A stretch of DNA of 46,983 nucleotides, taken from the NCBI GenBank assembly GCA_964609965.1, contig CAZSTS010000017.1, positions 1-46,983 on the forward strand, in the 5' to 3' direction. The notes beneath the pieces are model-generated. The model saw only the letters and a list, made by a program, of their open reading frames with translations, did not search any database and was not told the DNA's origin. A program made the position numbers and the translations under genes. Positions 24,311 through 33,702 of this stretch are shown piece after piece. Numbering within the stretch: position 1 is the stretch's first letter; each line of letters starts with the position of its first letter. Origin of the DNA: JAHJDR01 sp964609965. Its GTDB lineage: Bacteria; UBA10199; JADGCS01.

Positions 24311-25993
24311 ATGCAAGCTCAAGTAAATGAAGAATTCAAAAACCTGTTTGAAAAACAATATGCTAACTTAAACATTGCCGAAGGCGAAGTGATTGATGGA
24401 ACGGTCGCATCTGTTATCAGAGACTTTGTCATCATCAACATTGGTTTTAAATCAGAAGGTTACATCAATTTTGAAGAGTTTCGTGACCTCGATGGCGAAA
24501 TCAGTGTTAAACCAGGCGATAAAGTAAGAGTGTTTGTTGAAGAAGTCGAAGATGACAGCGGTCACATTATTCTTTCAAAAGAAAAAGCAGATGCCTTTGA
24601 AGCTTGGAAACAAGTTGAAGATGTTTTTGAAAATGATGGTATCATTGATGGGCTCGTTGTTAATAAAGTTAAAGGCGGCTTGTCAGTCAATCTTGGTGGT
24701 ATTAAAGCCTTTCTCCCAGGCAGCCAAATAGATCTTAAGCCTGTCAAGAGTCTCGATAAACTCATAGGACAAAAATTCCAGTTTAAAATTCTTAAGCTCA
24801 ACAAAAGCAAAGGCAATATAGTCTTATCTCGCCGAGCTATTCTTGAAGTCGAACGTGCCAATATGCGCAAGGACATCCTCGAAAACATCAAAGAAGGTCA
24901 GATTATTCGCGGTATTGCAAAAAATATCACGGATTATGGTGTCTTTATTGACCTTGGTGGCATTGATGGTTTGTTGCATATTACAGACCTCACATGGGGA
25001 CGTATCAATCATCCTAAAGAAGTGTTAAAAGTTAATGAAGAAATTGACGTTGTTGTTCTTAAATATGATGTCAAAACCCAAAAGGTTTCATTAGGATTAA
25101 AACAACTTCAAGAAGATCCTTGGTCAAAAGCTATTAAGTATAAACCAGGCCAAAAAATTAAAGGACGCATTGTTTCTATTACAGATTATGGCGTTTTTGT
25201 TGAGATCGAAGAAGGCATCGAAGGACTGGTTCATATCTCTGAGCTTTCGTGGTCAAAGAAAGTTAAACACCCAAGTAAAATTGTTAAAATAGACGAAGAA
25301 GTCGAAGCTATTGTTATAGATGTTGATGTTGAGAACAAAAAGATAGCTCTTGGTTTAAAACAGCTTGAACCTAATCCTTGGGATCTTTTACATCAGAAAT
25401 ATCCTGTTGGCTCACAAGTCAAAGGTAAAATTAGAAACATCACAGACTTTGGTATCTTTGTAGGTATTGATGGTGAAGATGTAGATGGACTCATCCATAT
25501 TTCTGATATTTCATGGGATAAGAATCTTAGTTGGCCTTCTGATGAATTTAAAAAAGGTCAAGACATTGAAGCCCTGGTTATAAATATCGATAAAGAAAAT
25601 CAAAAGTTTGCTTTAGGCCTTAAGCAGCTATCTGATGATCCTTATGCAATCATGATGCGCAAACAACCTCTAGGAGCAAAAGTCGAAGGTGTTATCGAAA
25701 GTCTTAACGAAAAAGGAATTAATATTCGTGTAGATGAGAACACGCTTGCTTTTATGCCTAGCTCAGAAGCTGGTGTTGGCCGTGCAAGCATTAGTGAAAA
25801 GTTCAAAGAGGGCGAAAAGATAACTGCTCAAGTGAGAAAGTATGATGATCGTGAAAGAAAAATGATTTTATCTGTTAAGATGCTTTCAAAGCGTTTAGAA
25901 AAAGAAAACATGAAGGACTTTCTCAATAAACAAGGTGATGCTTCTGTAACGCTGAAAGACATCATGGAAAAGAATACAAAAGAATCAGAATAA
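24311..25993 (+). CDS. rpsA: 30S ribosomal protein S1
   Basis: S1 binds mRNA leaders and docks them on the small ribosomal subunit. Six S1 (OB-fold) repeats are readable, starting at GEVIDGTV, GIIDGLVV, GQIIRGIAKNITDYGVF, GQKIKGRIVSITDYGVF, GSQVKGKIRNITDFGIF and GAKVEGVI, which is the full set of a Gram-negative S1. Repeats 3-5 keep the RNA-binding aromatic pattern (YGVF or FGIF, followed by LxHIS/T). The open frame reaches ATG 24290, but the ATG at 24311 (MQAQVNEEFKN) has AGGA at proper distance and starts like other S1 proteins, so I use it. sppA and an HU/IHF gene follow on the same strand, an order known from Deltaproteobacteria. Confidence 0.96.
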   Translation: MQAQVNEEFKNLFEKQYANLNIAEGEVIDGTVASVIRDFVIINIGFKSEGYINFEEFRDLDGEISVKPGDKVRVFVEEVEDDSGHIILSKEKADAFEAWKQVEDVFENDGIIDGLVVNKVKGGLSVNLGGIKAFLPGSQIDLKPVKSLDKLIGQKFQFKILKLNKSKGNIVLSRRAILEVERANMRKDILENIKEGQIIRGIAKNITDYGVFIDLGGIDGLLHITDLTWGRINHPKEVLKVNEEIDVVVLKYDVKTQKVSLGLKQLQEDPWSKAIKYKPGQKIKGRIVSITDYGVFVEIEEGIEGLVHISELSWSKKVKHPSKIVKIDEEVEAIVIDVDVENKKIALGLKQLEPNPWDLLHQKYPVGSQVKGKIRNITDFGIFVGIDGEDVDGLIHISDISWDKNLSWPSDEFKKGQDIEALVINIDKENQKFALGLKQLSDDPYAIMMRKQPLGAKVEGVIESLNEKGINIRVDENTLAFMPSSEAGVGRASISEKFKEGEKITAQVRKYDDRERKMILSVKMLSKRLEKENMKDFLNKQGDASVTLKDIMEKNTKESE

Positions 25994-26022
25994 AAGACTT
26001 CGCAGTATATTAGGATCTTTGC

Positions 26023-26928
26023 ATGAAAAAACATCCTGTATTATCATTTATTCTTCTTTTTGCAGGGATTATTACTGTATCCATTGCACTCATGTTGATA
26101 ATTGTTAACTTATCGACTGGCAAAACGACATTCCAATCAAAAAATATTGCTATTGTTAAAATCGAAGGCCCTATTTTGGAATCCTTAGATGTCTTGAAGG
26201 AACTCAAAGAAATAAGCCTCGATAAACAGATTAAAGCGGTTGTCTTGCGAATAAATTCACCAGGCGGCGCTGTTTCACCATCACAAGAAATTTATAGCCA
26301 GATTCTCAAACTGAAAAAAGACAAAAAGGTTGTTGTTTCAATGGGATCTTTAGCAGCTAGTGGTGGCTATTACATTGCCTGTGCTGCCGATAGAATAATG
26401 GCTAATCCTGGAAGTACCACTGGGAGCATTGGTGTTATTATAGAATTCTTTGGTTTGCAGGAATTGATAAAAAAGATTTCTGTTGAGCCTCGTATTATTA
26501 AAACCGGTTCTCATAAAGGTATGGGAAGTCCTTTTAAGGAGCTCACTGATCGTGATCGTAAATATCTCCAAGGGATTACTGACAATGTTTATCAACAATT
26601 TATCGAGGCTGTTTCTATTAATAGAGGAATTCCACTTGAAAAAATGACCGCTGTAGCAGAAGGTAAGTTGTTTACTGGTGAACAGGCTCAAAAAATAGGT
26701 TTAGTTGATGAGTTAGGTAATATATATGATGCTATTGATTTGGCTAAAAAATTAGCTGGCTTACCAGAAGATGCTGGTGTTAAGTGGCCTGAAGAACCTT
26801 CACCTTTTGAAAGGTTTATGAGTGGAGATGATGCTAAATCATTGGTGCACACTGTTTTACGTAAGATAGGGATGTCTTCATTGCCTTTGTTTATGGTTAA
26901 CGAAGAGCATTTACCTGTTTATAGATAA
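26023..26928 (+). CDS. sppA: Signal peptide peptidase SppA, short form (S49 family)
   Basis: SppA cleaves leftover signal peptides in the inner membrane, with the active site facing the periplasm. An N-terminal membrane helix (about 8-28) precedes the protease domain. The nucleophile is Ser113 in SLAASGGYY and the general base is Lys165 in TGSHKGMGSPFKELT, the Ser/Lys dyad of the family. At 301 residues it is the single-domain form (unlike the roughly 600-residue double-domain enzyme of Escherichia coli). It lies 29 bp after rpsA and probably shares its transcript. AGGA precedes the ATG. Confidence 0.94.
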   Translation: MKKHPVLSFILLFAGIITVSIALMLIIVNLSTGKTTFQSKNIAIVKIEGPILESLDVLKELKEISLDKQIKAVVLRINSPGGAVSPSQEIYSQILKLKKDKKVVVSMGSLAASGGYYIACAADRIMANPGSTTGSIGVIIEFFGLQELIKKISVEPRIIKTGSHKGMGSPFKELTDRDRKYLQGITDNVYQQFIEAVSINRGIPLEKMTAVAEGKLFTGEQAQKIGLVDELGNIYDAIDLAKKLAGLPEDAGVKWPEEPSPFERFMSGDDAKSLVHTVLRKIGMSSLPLFMVNEEHLPVYR

Positions 26929-26939
26929 AAATGAATGGC

Positions 26940-27023
26940 TCCGCAGTAAGCTACGGGGTATTAATCTAAAAACACTAATGTGTTAACGCTCCAAGGAGCG
27001 GGGTATCAAACCCACATTGTGGG
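26940..27023 (+). repeat. Cluster of small hairpins with repeated GGGGTAT before the HU/IHF gene
   Basis: Four hairpins lie in the sppA-HU gap: CCGCAG-TAAG-CTACGG (26941-26956, one mismatch), AACAC-TAAT-GTGTT (26971-26984), CGCTCC-AA-GGAGCG (26987-27000) and CCCAC-ATT-GTGGG (27011-27023). The first and third are each followed by GGGGTAT. They may be REP-type elements or a structured leader. Confidence 0.6.
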
Positions 27024-27049
27024 AATAAATATTTTGTGAGGTAATTACT

Positions 27050-27391
27050 ATGACAAAAAGTGAACTTGTTGAAAAGTTGAGCTCTCAATTAAGAAATCTT
27101 TCAAAAACTGAGGTTGAAATCATTGTTGATACAGTTTTTAATAAAATTTCCGACGCTCTCAGAAAAGGTGGCCGTGTTGAACTAAGAGGTTTTGGAACTT
27201 TTGAAGTACGGCAAAGACCTACTAGGCAAGGGCGTAATCCAAAAACAGGTGTAACTGTTTATGTAAAAAACCGATCTGTACCTTTTTTCAAGGTCGGAAA
27301 AGAACTTCGTGAAAGAATTAATCAAGACGCTAGTTCTCAAAGAGTTTTACAAGAAGACACAATCACAGAAGCCATAGAAAATATTTTATGA
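27050..27391 (+). CDS. HU/IHF family nucleoid DNA-binding protein
   Basis: Small dimeric DNA-bending protein. The product shows the helical base (KSELVEKLSSQL, with VDTVFNKISDALRKGGRVEL), the conserved RGFGTFEV, and the minor-groove arm RQRPTRQGRNPKTG with the Pro that kinks DNA. The core of about 90 residues is followed by a 20-residue acidic tail. The position after rpsA and sppA matches ihfB in proteobacteria, and sequence such as VELRGFGTFEVRQRPTRQGR is IHF-beta-like, but HU cannot be excluded. GTGAGG provides a ribosome-binding site. Its stop overlaps the start of the HIT gene (ATGA), implying coupled translation. Confidence 0.92.
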   Translation: MTKSELVEKLSSQLRNLSKTEVEIIVDTVFNKISDALRKGGRVELRGFGTFEVRQRPTRQGRNPKTGVTVYVKNRSVPFFKVGKELRERINQDASSQRVLQEDTITEAIENIL

Positions 27392-27888
27392 AGAAAATCT
27401 GGGCTCCATGGCGTTTAGAGTATATTCTTTCTTTATCTAAAGAAAAAATGTTGCCAAAAAACAAACAAAAACCATGTGTTTTTTGTGAACGAGCTAAGGG
27501 TAAGCCTGGAGTTCGCAATCTTGTTCTTTTTAAAGGTAAAAAGTCTTATGTGATCATGAACAGGTATCCATACACTGGTGGGCATCTTTTGGTCATTCCT
27601 TATCGACATATTGGCAATTATTCTCAAATCACAAAAGCAGAGCACACAGAAATGGGTGTTTTGATGGACAGATCTATCAAGGCCTTGAATAAGGTGTACA
27701 AGCCTCAAGGTATCAATCTAGGCATGAACCTGGGTGAGGCAGCAGGCGCTGGCATCAAGGACCACCTTCATTACCATGTCATCCCTCGGTGGACCGGGGA
27801 CCATAATTTTATAACCGTTGTGGGTGAAACACGGGTGATTATGGACGATCTCAAGAAGTCTTATCAGAAGCTGAAGAAGGTGTTTTGA
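27388..27888 (+). CDS. HIT family hydrolase (Ap4A phosphorylase-like)
   Basis: HIT proteins hydrolyse or transfer nucleoside monophosphates from substrates such as diadenosine polyphosphates. The catalytic triad HLHYH is at 126-130 (H126, H128, H130). CVFC at 30-33 suggests a zinc site, and the N-terminal IWAPWRLEYI is typical of the bacterial group related to Ap4A phosphorylase. The 166-residue length is standard. Start overlaps the HU/IHF stop by four bases. Exact substrate cannot be decided from sequence. Confidence 0.93.
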   Translation: MKKIWAPWRLEYILSLSKEKMLPKNKQKPCVFCERAKGKPGVRNLVLFKGKKSYVIMNRYPYTGGHLLVIPYRHIGNYSQITKAEHTEMGVLMDRSIKALNKVYKPQGINLGMNLGEAAGAGIKDHLHYHVIPRWTGDHNFITVVGETRVIMDDLKKSYQKLKKVF

Positions 27889-27935
27889 TTGTTGCGTATT
27901 TTATTTGAACTGGTTAAAATTCTCACAAATCTACC

Positions 27936-29174
27936 ATGTTTAAATTTAAACAAAAAACAAAAAACCTCTCACATTACACATCTAAACTCGATACATTTAT
28001 TCATGTTATAAAGAGTCATGCTGTTCACGCTGAAAACTTCTTGGATTCTCTCACACAATTTAGCCGGGTTTTTGATGCAGAGTATGGCTCTATTTATCTT
28101 TATGAAAAAAAGACAAATCTCTTTTTGATGCGCAAATGGTTTGGTCATGAGCCAACTCGGTATTCAGTCTCTGGTGACTATGAGTTTATTACGCTACTTA
28201 AAAAAAGGGGTGGAACCATTCACCGTAAAGAATTTACCGCGAAAACCACTAATGAGATGCGTCAGCCTGCTTTGTTTTATTTTCAACAAACCCTGTCTAA
28301 TGTTGTTTGTCCAGTTATAGACAATGGCGAATGGTTAGGCCTTATTAATTTACAAGTAGATGACTTCTTAGATAATGAAGGCCAAGTGATGTTTGATTCT
28401 CTTTTAGAAATTTACGTAGATACCTTTAAACGATGGCTGTGTTGTCAGAAGCTCATGGAAGATAATAAAAGACTCTCTGAACTCAGTGATATAAAGAATC
28501 AGCTTTTAGCTAATGTGACACATGAGCTGCAAACCCCACTCAATGGTATACTTGGCGTATCTGAAGCTCTTTTAGATTTTCCTCAAGATGAAATCACAGC
28601 TCAGGTTAAAGACCACATTAATTTGATTAAAAAGTCTGGAAATGAACTGAATAATACGGTTAGCAATTTATTAAAACTTGTTCAGATTGAAGCAAAAAAA
28701 GATCATCTTAAAAAAGAAAAAATAGATATATTAATGCTTATTAAGGAAGTGGCGTTGCTTTATAGTGATTCTTGTCAAAAAAAGAATATAAATATTACTA
28801 TTCCAAAATCCGAAGAAACTGTTTTTGTTTTTAGCAGTGCGGATCAGATCAGAACTGTTCTCATGAATCTTGTAGGAAATGCTATTAAATTTACTCCCAA
28901 AGGACAAATTACCATCAAAATTCAAAAGAGTGGTGAAATGCTCCATATTTCTATTGCTGATACAGGGATTGGTATCGAAGACGATAAACTCGATCTCATT
29001 TTTGAGGAATTCTATCAGGCTGATGGTTCTCATACGCGGCTCTATGGTGGCACAGGTTTAGGCCTAGCTATTGCTAAAAAAATAGTGGCTCTCCAAGGGG
29101 GGCGTATTTGGGCAGAATCCCAGCAGGGTCATGGCTCTTGCTTTACTTTTACTTTGCCGATGTATCCTGTGTGA
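27936..29174 (+). CDS. Orphan GAF-domain sensor histidine kinase
   Basis: Cytoplasmic kinase with an N-terminal GAF-like sensor domain (about 25-165, including FDAEYGSIYLYEK and NGEWLGLINLQVD), a HisKA dimerisation domain with phosphorylated His196 in ANVTHELQTPLNGIL, and an HATPase_c domain with N box (NLVGNAIKFTP), G1 (DTGIGI), F box (FEEFYQ) and G2 (GGTGLGLAIAKK). There is no membrane helix, so the signal is probably intracellular. No response regulator is encoded nearby, so the partner must lie elsewhere. The 412-residue length is ordinary. It is followed by an unusual repeat-filled gap before metH. Confidence 0.93.
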   Translation: MFKFKQKTKNLSHYTSKLDTFIHVIKSHAVHAENFLDSLTQFSRVFDAEYGSIYLYEKKTNLFLMRKWFGHEPTRYSVSGDYEFITLLKKRGGTIHRKEFTAKTTNEMRQPALFYFQQTLSNVVCPVIDNGEWLGLINLQVDDFLDNEGQVMFDSLLEIYVDTFKRWLCCQKLMEDNKRLSELSDIKNQLLANVTHELQTPLNGILGVSEALLDFPQDEITAQVKDHINLIKKSGNELNNTVSNLLKLVQIEAKKDHLKKEKIDILMLIKEVALLYSDSCQKKNINITIPKSEETVFVFSSADQIRTVLMNLVGNAIKFTPKGQITIKIQKSGEMLHISIADTGIGIEDDKLDLIFEEFYQADGSHTRLYGGTGLGLAIAKKIVALQGGRIWAESQQGHGSCFTFTLPMYPV

Positions 29175-29175
29175 T

Positions 29176-29254
29176 GCACCTACGATCCAACGCACCTGAG
29201 CACCTACGTCCATACAGTCTTTCGTAGGCTCGTAGGCTCATAGGAGCATAGGCT
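29176..29254. repeat. Octad arrays, two arms in opposite sense
   Basis: The left arm has 8-bp units GCACCTAC, GATCCAAC, GCACCTGA, GCACCTAC (29176-29207). The right arm has CGTAGGCT, CGTAGGCT, CATAGGAG, CATAGGCT (29223-29254). CCTACG and CGTAGG are complementary, so the arms can pair. It starts just after the kinase stop codon. It is the only array with period 8. Confidence 0.7.
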
Positions 29255-29308
29255 CGTGAATTCTCTCCCATTGATTTATTAAAAAAACATGTCTAAATAG
29301 CGATCCTT

Positions 29309-29378
29309 AGTCGTTAATCATGAACTATGGATTGCTATGAATCACGAGTAACTAGCGATCAATGACAAACGACTAGCC
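29309..29378. repeat. Degenerate heptad array with complementary ends before metH
   Basis: About ten 7-bp units run from TAGTCGT to GACTAGC. TAGTCGTT near the left end is complementary to AACGACTA near the right end, and both ends also share TCAT/ATGA. The array ends 9 bp before the metH start. No cobalamin-riboswitch sequence was recognised in this gap. Confidence 0.6.
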
Positions 29379-29387
29379 AAAAAAACT

Positions 29388-32300
29388 ATGAAGTTTATTG
29401 ATGCTTTAAAAGAACATATTATCATTATGGATGGTGGCATGGGGACCATGGTCCAGGGTTTAAACCTATCAGATGCTGATTTTGGCGGTTCTGAGTTCAA
29501 AATGCTCGCTGATTTACTGGCTTTTTCAAAACCTGATGATCTTAAAGGTATTCATCTCAAATATTTACAGGCGGGATCCAATGCGATCGAAACAAATACC
29601 TTTGGTGCTTCGGCATTGCGTTTACAAGAATATGACTTTTCAAAACTTGATACATCCTCTTTTTTAGGTCTTCCAGATAAAACTGATATAACCAAAATAT
29701 CTCATAATGAATTTGCCTATCACCTCAATTCAGCATCAGCAAAAGTGGCTAAAGAGGCTCTCCAAACATATCAACAGGCAAAAGACTATGATGGGCGTCC
29801 TTTATTTGTTGTAGGCTGTGTTGGCCCTTCAAATTGGATTTTGTCTAGCACGCAGGCTGATCTTAAGCAGGCAACTTACCAACAAATAGTCGATAATTTT
29901 TACTATCAAGTTTTGGGGCTCATTGACGGAGGCGCAGATGTTTTGAGTTATGACACATCTCAAGATCAGCTAGAGCTTAAAGCTGCTATTCATGGCGGTC
30001 AGAAGGCAATGAAAGAAAGAGACGTTTTGTTGCCCATTATTGCGCATGTGACAGTAGATAAGTTTTCCAAAATGCAAATATTTAATACTGATATTCTTGC
30101 GGTATTGGCTACTGTTCAGGATCTTGGTATTGATGCTTTTGGAATCAATTGTTCGATTGGTCCTGATCTGATGGAAACAACTGTCAAAAAATTATCCGAG
30201 CTTTGTTCTCTGCCTATTTCAATTATGCCCAACGCTGGTTTGCCTGTGAGTGAAAAAGGACAAACCGTTTTCAAGCTATCTCCTAAAGATTTGGCAAAAC
30301 ACATACTTCATTTTGTAAAAGAGTATGGTGTTAATATTGTGGGTGGTTGTTGTGGAACGAATCCTGATCACATTGAAGCTATCGCAAAGGTTTTAAAAAA
30401 CCATAAGCCAATTTTAAGAAATACATCACAAAAGACTATGGTTTCTGGTCCTCAAAATGCTGTTTTGCTAGATAGTTCACAGGGACTTATTCGGATTGGC
30501 GAAAGACTCAACGTTCGTGGTTCAAAAAAGGTGCGTGAGGCTGTCGAAAGCCAGGATGACATTCACTACGATGTATTAGAAGCTGTTGTTCATGAACAAA
30601 CAGATAGTTTGGGATTAGAAATTCTCGATGTGTGCATGGATTCCAATGTGGTCAATACTGAAACAACTCTTTGTAAAGTAATTCAGTCTCTCACAGTAAA
30701 CTTTTCTGGAGTTTTTTCAATTGATTCCTTTTCTGCCAAGGCTTTAGAGCAAGCAGTTTCAGTCTATTCCGGGCGACCCATTATTAATTCTATTTCTCTA
30801 GAAGAGGTTTCCCCTGGGGTTGATAAAATCAAAGCCGTTGTGGGTCAAACGTATCAACATCATCCAATCTATATAGCCTTATGTACAAATGAAGAGGGTC
30901 CGGCTAAAACAGCTCAGGCTAAGGCGGAGATTGCGAAGAAAATATATGAGAACTGTCGTGATCAATATGGTGTTAAAGCAGGGCAGCTCATCGTAGATGT
31001 GAACGCGTTTCCTATTGGTTCCGAAAGTGAACCTGATATGAAATTTGCTTTAGAATCATTAAAGGCAATGCCTTTGATAAAGAAAATTCATCCAGACATT
31101 ATGGTGAGCATAGGTGTAGGTAACCTTACAAATGGTTTAGCAAAAAAACCCTACATGCGTATGGTTCTCACATCTGTTTTTATTCATGAGGCTCGTCAAA
31201 AAGGCTTAGATGCGGCTATCATTAATCCTCACCATTATGTTCCAATAGAATCTATTGATCCTGGCGATGTTTCTTTAGCTAAGAAGATAATTTTAGAACA
31301 TGATATGGAGGCTTTTTCTGAGCTAGAAGAGATTGCTCTCTTAAAAAAGGGAAAAGTTAAAGAAAAAAGAACTTCATACGATGATTTGAGTGCTGAAGAA
31401 GCTGTTTGTCAAAAAATAAAAGATGGATTCAAGCAAAAGCTCGAGGGAGTAATAGAAGAGGGCGATTTTGTTTATCCCTATCAAGACGCGCTTGTGCCAC
31501 AGGTAGCAGAATCTCTTAAAAAATACCCAGCTTTAGAATTTATTAATGATCATCTGATGAAGACTATGCAGGTTTTGGGTGAGGGATTTGCTCATGGCGA
31601 AGTTTCTTTGCCCCATCTTCTCAAATCAGCTGATGTTATGAAGCAGGCCATGTCTTTTATTGAAGCCAAGATGAAAAACCAAGAAGGTCATGAATCAAAG
31701 GATAATGCTTCTCAGAAAAAAGTTATTGTTTTAGGCACTGTTTATCAAGATGTTCACAGTATTGGGAAGGATCTGGTTAAAACATTGTTAGAAAATTATG
31801 GTTATCGTGTTGTAGATCTTGGTGTTCAGGTTCCTTTGGAACGATTTATTAAAGAAGCTAAAGAGCACAAAGCTGTGGCCATTGGTATGTCAGCATTGTT
31901 AGTCCAAACATCAAATCACATGATTGATTGTGCTAAAATGGCTAAAGAAGCTGGTTTAGATGATGTGGCTCTATTAATTGGTGGTGCGCCTGTAAACCAT
32001 GGTCACGCGGCCTCTGTAGCTATGCATGGCCAAAATGATGTCGAGCATCTTATTTCTTCTGTGTTTTACTGTGCTTCGGCAATGGATGGCGTGAATATCC
32101 TCAATCAATATACGACTTCTTCTGAAAGCAGAGAAGGTCTTTTAAAAAATAATGCTACAAAGTTAAGAGAGCACTATCAAAGCCTTGTTTCTCGTTCTCA
32201 GGAAGCTGAAGAACTGCTCACAACATTACCTAGGCGCTACATCACAGACCATTCAAAACAAAGGGATGTGAAAGATTATTTTAAAGAAAAAAAGTCAGAG

Positions 32301-33014
32301 ATGACGATGAAAGAGTTTTCTTCTTTCATAAATCTCAAATCACTTTTTTCACTCAATTGGAAATATGGTGGTCATGCGAGTTGGCAAAAAAAGGGTATGA
32401 CCGAAGAATTGCTTAAAGAGCAGTTTGAAAAATGGGTGGGTCTTTGCGATGAAAAATCTTGGCTAAAACCTCAGGCGATTTGTGGTATTTATCCCTGTCA
32501 ATCTCACGGAGACGCAGTTATTATCTATCATCCAGAGGATCTCAAAAAAGAAATAGCTTGTTTTGATTTTTCACCGGTTGTAGGCAAAGAGAAAAAAGAT
32601 GTGTTTTCAGCTGCCCAATATTTTCTTTCAAAAGAAACTAGAAAATACGATGTGATTGGTCTTCTCATTGCATCAGGCGGATTAGGTGTTCAGAAACAAA
32701 TCAAAATATTTCAAGATCAAGGTGATACCGAGTCAGCTTGGTTGTTGCAGGGCCTTTCAGATCGTGTGGCTGAAGATATGGCTGAATACACGCATCACAT
32801 ACTGCGTAAGCACATGGGTTTGTCCGAAAAAGAGGGGACGCGCTATTCGCCTGGATACCCTGGATTAAAAGACATCAAAGTGAATCAAGTCATTGTTGAT
32901 TTATTAAGAGCTCAGAAGAATATCAGTGTCGCGCTGACAGAAGCTTCAGTCTTTGAGCCCACAGGAACAACAGCGGCTGTGGTTTGTTTTCATCCTGAAT
33001 CGAGGTATGACTGA
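29388..33014 (+). CDS. metH: Cobalamin-dependent methionine synthase
   Basis: MetH transfers a methyl group from methyltetrahydrofolate through cobalamin to homocysteine, giving methionine. All four regions are present in 1208 residues: the homocysteine domain with zinc ligands Cys255 (GINCSIGP) and Cys321/Cys322 (VGGCCGTNPDH), the pterin domain (about 365-640, IRIGERLNVRGSKK), the cobalamin cap and binding domains with the DxHxxG motif DVHSIG (His790 as lower axial ligand), and the C-terminal S-adenosylmethionine reactivation domain ending with RYSPGYPG. Full length and motif conservation suggest an active enzyme. yciO follows directly. hom lies in the same region, so methionine/threonine functions are grouped. 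Confidence 0.97.
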   Translation: MKFIDALKEHIIIMDGGMGTMVQGLNLSDADFGGSEFKMLADLLAFSKPDDLKGIHLKYLQAGSNAIETNTFGASALRLQEYDFSKLDTSSFLGLPDKTDITKISHNEFAYHLNSASAKVAKEALQTYQQAKDYDGRPLFVVGCVGPSNWILSSTQADLKQATYQQIVDNFYYQVLGLIDGGADVLSYDTSQDQLELKAAIHGGQKAMKERDVLLPIIAHVTVDKFSKMQIFNTDILAVLATVQDLGIDAFGINCSIGPDLMETTVKKLSELCSLPISIMPNAGLPVSEKGQTVFKLSPKDLAKHILHFVKEYGVNIVGGCCGTNPDHIEAIAKVLKNHKPILRNTSQKTMVSGPQNAVLLDSSQGLIRIGERLNVRGSKKVREAVESQDDIHYDVLEAVVHEQTDSLGLEILDVCMDSNVVNTETTLCKVIQSLTVNFSGVFSIDSFSAKALEQAVSVYSGRPIINSISLEEVSPGVDKIKAVVGQTYQHHPIYIALCTNEEGPAKTAQAKAEIAKKIYENCRDQYGVKAGQLIVDVNAFPIGSESEPDMKFALESLKAMPLIKKIHPDIMVSIGVGNLTNGLAKKPYMRMVLTSVFIHEARQKGLDAAIINPHHYVPIESIDPGDVSLAKKIILEHDMEAFSELEEIALLKKGKVKEKRTSYDDLSAEEAVCQKIKDGFKQKLEGVIEEGDFVYPYQDALVPQVAESLKKYPALEFINDHLMKTMQVLGEGFAHGEVSLPHLLKSADVMKQAMSFIEAKMKNQEGHESKDNASQKKVIVLGTVYQDVHSIGKDLVKTLLENYGYRVVDLGVQVPLERFIKEAKEHKAVAIGMSALLVQTSNHMIDCAKMAKEAGLDDVALLIGGAPVNHGHAASVAMHGQNDVEHLISSVFYCASAMDGVNILNQYTTSSESREGLLKNNATKLREHYQSLVSRSQEAEELLTTLPRRYITDHSKQRDVKDYFKEKKSEMTMKEFSSFINLKSLFSLNWKYGGHASWQKKGMTEELLKEQFEKWVGLCDEKSWLKPQAICGIYPCQSHGDAVIIYHPEDLKKEIACFDFSPVVGKEKKDVFSAAQYFLSKETRKYDVIGLLIASGGLGVQKQIKIFQDQGDTESAWLLQGLSDRVAEDMAEYTHHILRKHMGLSEKEGTRYSPGYPGLKDIKVNQVIVDLLRAQKNISVALTEASVFEPTGTTAAVVCFHPESRYD

Positions 33015-33015
33015 T

Positions 33016-33615
33016 ATGAAGCGCCTCGAACTCCATCCCATAAATCCCCAGGCAAGACTCATGAAGCAGGTGGTTCAAGTTTTTGAATCAGGGGGTATTG
33101 TTATCTATCCCACAGATTCTGGTTATTCCATGGGTTGTTATGCTAATGATAAAAAGTCTATTAATCGCCTGTATCATATGAAGCGTAATGTCACAAAATA
33201 TGTGATGGCACTTATGTTTCATGAATTCTCATCAATTACGGATTTTGCTATTGTTGAAAACATTGCCTATCGTTACATGAAAAATCGTCTTCCTGGTCCT
33301 TACACTTTTATTCTCAAGGCCAACAAACAAGGAAAGAAGATTCTCGATGTAAAGCGTCCCGAAATCGGTGTGCGCATGCCGGAGCATCCTTTTTTTGAAA
33401 CCCTTCATTCTATCAGCACAGAACCTATTTTGAATACAGCTGCACGTATTCATCACGATGACTTCTACATTGATCCAGATGATATTGAAGAGGTGTTTGG
33501 AAATTCAGTCGACCTTTTGGTCGACATGGGCCCAGTCCCACATAATCCCACCACTGTTGTTTCTCTTGTTGATGGTATGCCTGAGCTTATCCGCCAAGGA
33601 GTAGGGGAATTTTAA
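33016..33615 (+). CDS. yciO: YciO/YrdC/Sua5 family protein
   Basis: The fold is that of threonylcarbamoyl-AMP synthases, which make the precursor for t6A in tRNA. The product matches the YciO branch: it starts RLELHPINPQARLMKQV, has IYPTDSGYSMGC (where TsaC has PTDTVYGLG), PGPYTFILKA, the KRPEIGVRMPEH segment, and ends PTTVVSLVDGMPELIRQGVG. The cellular role of YciO is less clear than that of TsaC. The open frame extends upstream into metH to 32953; I start at ATG 33016, although ATG 33007, overlapping the metH stop, is also possible. Very likely cotranscribed with metH. Confidence 0.93.
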   Translation: MKRLELHPINPQARLMKQVVQVFESGGIVIYPTDSGYSMGCYANDKKSINRLYHMKRNVTKYVMALMFHEFSSITDFAIVENIAYRYMKNRLPGPYTFILKANKQGKKILDVKRPEIGVRMPEHPFFETLHSISTEPILNTAARIHHDDFYIDPDDIEEVFGNSVDLLVDMGPVPHNPTTVVSLVDGMPELIRQGVGEF

Positions 33616-33639
33616 AATTTCTCATGCGTTTCCCAAAAT

Positions 33640-33655
33640 GTGTCCTTTAGGACAC
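33640..33655. repeat. Perfect hairpin after yciO, possible terminator
   Basis: GTGTCC-TTTA-GGACAC forms a 6-bp stem with a 4-nt loop, 25 bp after the yciO stop. No T run follows, so intrinsic termination is only possible. Confidence 0.4.
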
Positions 33656-33702
33656 GATTCTTAGACTAATTTAACAACAAGCAATATTTTTTTCCGATAG
33701 GT

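Noticed and set aside
22368..26009. Shared TTCGCAGTATA before gspE and sppA as a regulatory motif
   Set aside because: Only two copies, at different distances from the starts; chance is not excluded.
29175..29387. Cobalamin riboswitch before metH
   Set aside because: No B12-box-like sequence was found; the gap is filled with 8-bp and 7-bp repeats.
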